Positions 61,565-64,000 of a DNA stretch of 64,000 bases are shown here, one piece after another. The translations under genes were made by a program, and so were the position numbers. The notes under the pieces are model-generated. The model was not told where the DNA came from and ran no database searches. It saw only the letters and a list, made by a program, of their open reading frames with translations. How positions within the stretch are numbered: position 1 is the first letter of the stretch; each line of letters starts with the position of its first letter. The stretch comes from RYN-230 sp963760405. Its GTDB lineage: Bacteria > Actinomycetota > Actinomycetes > Streptosporangiales > Streptosporangiaceae. The stretch is taken from assembly GCA_963760405.1 (NCBI GenBank), contig CAVXCV010000004.1, forward strand, positions 248,001-312,000, given 5' to 3'.

Positions 61565-62321
61565 GAAACCCGCTGTGCTCCGCGATCGCGACGACCAGAA
61601 TCTCCGCGAGTACCTGATCGCGGTCGCCGCCCGGCTGATCGGCCAGCGGGGCAGCGCCGGGCTGGCGGTCCGGGACATCGCCCGGGAGGCCCAGGTGGCC
61701 GACGGTGCGCTCTACAACTACTTCGAGGACAAGGAAGACCTGCTCGCGCACGCCCTGATGGCGCACGTCGGCATGGTCATGCACGATGCCGCGGGGATGC
61801 CGCCCGCGGGTACCGGGACCGTCGCCGGGAACCTGGAACTGTTCATCGACCGTGGCCTGGCCACGCTGCAGCGGGTCGCGCCCGCGTTCGCCGGGTTGCT
61901 GGCCCAGCCAAAGGTGCTGCACCGGTTCCACGCGATGGTGGGCGGCGATGCGGCGTTCGTCGGTCAGGCGGGCTCGGCCGGTGAAGCGTCCCCGGCCGGG
62001 GAGGCGGCCGCGGCCGGTGAAGCGTCACCGGCCGGGGAGGCGGCCGGCGGGGAGCCGGTGCCGGTACCGGGCGGCGGCGGCGGACCGCGGAGTCTCCCCG
62101 AGACGCTCTACGCTTACCTGCACGACGAGCAGCAGCTCGGCCGCATCGACCCGGCCGCTGACATCGACGCCGCCGCCACGCTGATCGTCGGGGCGATCCA
62201 CGGCCAGGTGCTGCCCCGCGTCATGATGGACCCGCCGGGCCGTCCGTTCGCGATCCCGCCCGGCCTCGCCGGGCGGCTCGCGGCCACCGTTCTCAGCGGC
62301 ATCGCCCCGCGGCCCGCCTAG
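61554..62321 (+). CDS. TetR-family regulator of the ABC operon
   Basis: 255 residues. HTH: EYLIAVAARLIGQRGSAGLA, VRDIAREAQVADGALYNYFE. The ligand domain carries an inserted Gly-Glu-Ala-Ser-Pro-Ala repeat (about residues 140-165), made by a duplicated 36-bp unit, which relatives of about 200 residues would not need. It overlaps the permease and likely represses the operon through the palindrome at 60012. It might respond to the exported compound. Confidence 0.87.
   Translation: MSPRKPAVLRDRDDQNLREYLIAVAARLIGQRGSAGLAVRDIAREAQVADGALYNYFEDKEDLLAHALMAHVGMVMHDAAGMPPAGTGTVAGNLELFIDRGLATLQRVAPAFAGLLAQPKVLHRFHAMVGGDAAFVGQAGSAGEASPAGEAAAAGEASPAGEAAGGEPVPVPGGGGGPRSLPETLYAYLHDEQQLGRIDPAADIDAAATLIVGAIHGQVLPRVMMDPPGRPFAIPPGLAGRLAATVLSGIAPRPA
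61976..62045. repeat. 36-bp direct duplication in the TetR gene
   Basis: Two nearly identical 34-base copies at 61976-62009 and 62012-62045 (GGCCGGTGAAGCGTC start, one base difference). The period is a multiple of three and keeps the frame. Confidence 0.9.
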
Positions 62322-62356
62322 CTCTACTCGCGCGGCGTCCCGTCCCGGGCGCGGCC

Positions 62357-62403
62357 CTATGTGGTGGCGAATGTGCGTATTTGATGCATTTCCCACCACA
62401 TAG
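62357..62403. repeat. 47-nt hairpin element, copy B
   Basis: Perfect 11-bp outer arms CTATGTGGTGG and CCACCACATAG; inner TGC/GCA stem around GTATTTGAT. Equal in length to copy A at 45120, with matched changes in the inner stem. It lies 35 bp after the TetR stop and 178 bp before the GH127-type gene. Confidence 0.8.
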
Positions 62404-62581
62404 CCGCGGCCGGGCAGGCGGCCCAGCCCGGCGAACAGCGCTGGGCAGCCACCGGCCAGCCCTGGCTCAAGATCCCGGCAATATCGGGTCAAACGGGCAT
62501 TGACGTGCGGCCTGGTGTGGGTTGTGATCATAGTGAGCCGCATGTGAACAGCCGCGATGAGCCGACCGGCGGGCGGGTGCC

Positions 62582-64000
62582 ATGGTCGCGCGTTTGGTGA
62601 GCAGAAGGGCGTTTCTCGCCGCGCTCGGCGGGGCCGCGGGCGGTGGGCTGATCACCGGGCCGCCGCACCTGGCCCCGGGGTGGGGCCGCGAGCTGCCCGG
62701 GCGGGCTGGCTGGGGCCAGCGGTCCGGCGCGGCCGAGCCGGACCGGCCGCGGCCAGTGGCCGCCGGCTGGTCGAGCGGTTACGTCCCGGACGGCACCGCC
62801 GGGCTCGCCGCGGCGTTCCCCCTCTCCGCGGTCCAGCTGCTGGACAGCGCCTACCGGGCCAACCAGGCCCGCAACACTGACTATCTGCTGTTCGTGGACC
62901 CGGACCGGCTGCTGCACACGTTCCGGCGCAACGTAGGCCTGCCGTCGGCAGCCCGCCCGTGCGGCGGCTGGGAGGCGCCGATCTCCCTGGTGCGCGGGCA
63001 CAGCACCGGGCATCTACTGTCCGGGCTCGCCCTGACCTATGCCAACACCGGCCACCCGGCCGCGTTGAGGAAAGGCCAGTATCTGGTGGCTGAGCTCGCG
63101 CGATGCCAGGCGCGCGCGGTGTCCGCGGGTTTTCACCAGGGCTACCTGTCGGCCTTCCCGGAGCCCTTCTTCGACCGGCTCGAAGCCGGCCTGCCGGTCT
63201 GGGCGCCGTATTACATGATCCACAAGATCATGGCGGGACTGATCGACCAGCACGAGCTGGCCGGCAATGCCCAGGCGCTGCCCACGGCCGCCCGGCTCGC
63301 CGACTGGGTCAGCTGGCGCACCTCCCGGCTGTCCTACGCGCACATGCAGCAGATCCTGGAGATCGAGCACGGCGGCATCGCGGAGTCGCTGGCGAACCTC
63401 TTCCGGCTCACCGGCAATGCCGCCTACCTGGCCACTGCGCACCGGTTCTACCACGCCCGCGTGTTCGACCCGCTGGCGCGAGGCGAGGACCAGCTCGCCG
63501 GGCTGCATGCCAACACCAACATCCCGAAGATGATCTCCTGCCTCCGGCTCTGGGAAGAGACCGGGCAGCCGCGCTATCACGACATCGCCGCGAACTTCTG
63601 GCGCATCGTCACCGGGCACCATGCCTACGTCATCGGCGGCACCAGCAACTTTGAGCACTGGCACGCCCCTGACGTGGTCGCGGGCCAGCTCAGCAACCGC
63701 ACCTGCGAGAACTGCTGCTCCTACAACATGCTCAAGCTGACCCGGCTGCTGCACTTCCACCAGCCGCAGCGGGTGGACCTGCTCGACTACTACGAGCGGG
63801 TGCTGTTCAACCAGATGCTCGGGGAGCAGGACCCGGATTCCGCGCACGGGTTCAACATCTACTACACCGGCCTGTCGCCCGGAGCGTTCAAGCAGCAGCC
63901 GCGCTTCATGGGCGCTGACCCCGACGTCTACTCCAGCGACTACCAGAATTTCTCCTGCGACCATGCCACCGGGATGGAGACCCAGGCCAAGCTCGCCGAC
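62582..64000 (+). CDS. Tat-exported GH127-type glycosidase (DUF1680, beta-L-arabinofuranosidase-like), 3' end outside the window
   Basis: 473 codons are seen and the frame is open at the window end. A Tat signal peptide starts the protein: SRRAFLAALGGAAGGGLITG. The catalytic barrel follows: 'FPLSAVQLLDSAYRANQARN', VRGHSTGHLLSGLALTYANT, APYYMIHKIMAGLIDQHELA, 'LEIEHGGIAESLANLFRLTG', LHANTNIPKMISCLRLWEET, FEHWHAPDVVAGQLSN and the Cys-rich TCENCCSYNMLKLTRLLHF. GH127 enzymes use a zinc-bound Cys nucleophile from such a motif to cut beta-L-arabinofuranosides. It would act outside the cell on plant polysaccharide or glycoprotein. Confidence 0.88.
   Translation, partial: MVARLVSRRAFLAALGGAAGGGLITGPPHLAPGWGRELPGRAGWGQRSGAAEPDRPRPVAAGWSSGYVPDGTAGLAAAFPLSAVQLLDSAYRANQARNTDYLLFVDPDRLLHTFRRNVGLPSAARPCGGWEAPISLVRGHSTGHLLSGLALTYANTGHPAALRKGQYLVAELARCQARAVSAGFHQGYLSAFPEPFFDRLEAGLPVWAPYYMIHKIMAGLIDQHELAGNAQALPTAARLADWVSWRTSRLSYAHMQQILEIEHGGIAESLANLFRLTGNAAYLATAHRFYHARVFDPLARGEDQLAGLHANTNIPKMISCLRLWEETGQPRYHDIAANFWRIVTGHHAYVIGGTSNFEHWHAPDVVAGQLSNRTCENCCSYNMLKLTRLLHFHQPQRVDLLDYYERVLFNQMLGEQDPDSAHGFNIYYTGLSPGAFKQQPRFMGADPDVYSSDYQNFSCDHATGMETQAKLAD

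Overview
The window is very GC-rich DNA (third codon positions almost all G or C) with many GTG starts. It carries F420-type (LLM-class) oxidoreductase, ECF sigma/anti-sigma, SpoIIE/STAS/PP2C and many TetR genes. This points to a filamentous or soil-type actinomycete, plausibly in or near Streptosporangiales/Streptomycetales; the species cannot be named from the sequence. No rRNA, tRNA, CRISPR array, phage or transposase gene was recognised. The content is accessory catabolism, detoxification and regulation plus one central-metabolism operon.

Layout. 1-10 kb: tail of a zinc-type dehydrogenase, a small hypothetical gene, a diaminopropionate ammonia-lyase-like PLP enzyme, a PhoD-like phosphatase, a MaoC hydratase, a DUF4126 membrane protein, then an acyl-CoA ligase / LLM oxidoreductase / NTF2-like group that is damaged and abuts a decapitated TetR gene, followed by a quinone-reductase-like enzyme and a haloalkane dehalogenase. 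10-21 kb: an FAD/NAD(P) protein, an orphan MftD-like FMN enzyme with its TetR neighbour and a likely operator, a LysR/EamA divergent pair, a choline-dehydrogenase-like GMC enzyme, a cNMP/CBS/DUF294 protein, a truncated amino-acid permease and a serine hydrolase. 21-27 kb: aceE-aceF-lpd, a pyruvate dehydrogenase operon. 27-29 kb: ECF sigma factor with overlapping anti-sigma factor. 29-47 kb: TetR, MetE-like protein, acyl-CoA-dehydrogenase-type monooxygenase, ACMSD-type amidohydrolase, hydrolases, a SCO1/thioredoxin-like membrane protein, an NTF2-FMO monooxygenase, a DMT permease, a LanC-like protein, a hydrolase-GlcD chimera, a metallo-beta-lactamase-fold protein and a dienelactone hydrolase. 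47-64 kb: methyltransferase, a GntR(YtrA)-ABC operon with palindromic operator, a very large hybrid kinase/SpoIIE phosphatase, STAS and PP2C-like partners, a DMT permease and esterase-like hydrolase, a PhzF-like protein, a TetR-regulated ABC exporter operon, and the start of a Tat-exported GH127-type glycosidase.

Two features stand out across the whole window. First, there are at least seven single-base frameshifts (mostly in G/C runs or GC repeats) and three places where gene fragments are joined (near 7555, 19800 and 42690). This is either real gene decay or sequencing/assembly error, and the reader should treat the affected products with care. Second, short GC-rich tandem repeats (10-19 bp units, one 36 bp) recur in linkers, gene ends and intergenic DNA. 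A two-copy 47-nt hairpin element with compensating base changes (45120 and 62357) is the best candidate for an undescribed non-coding element.
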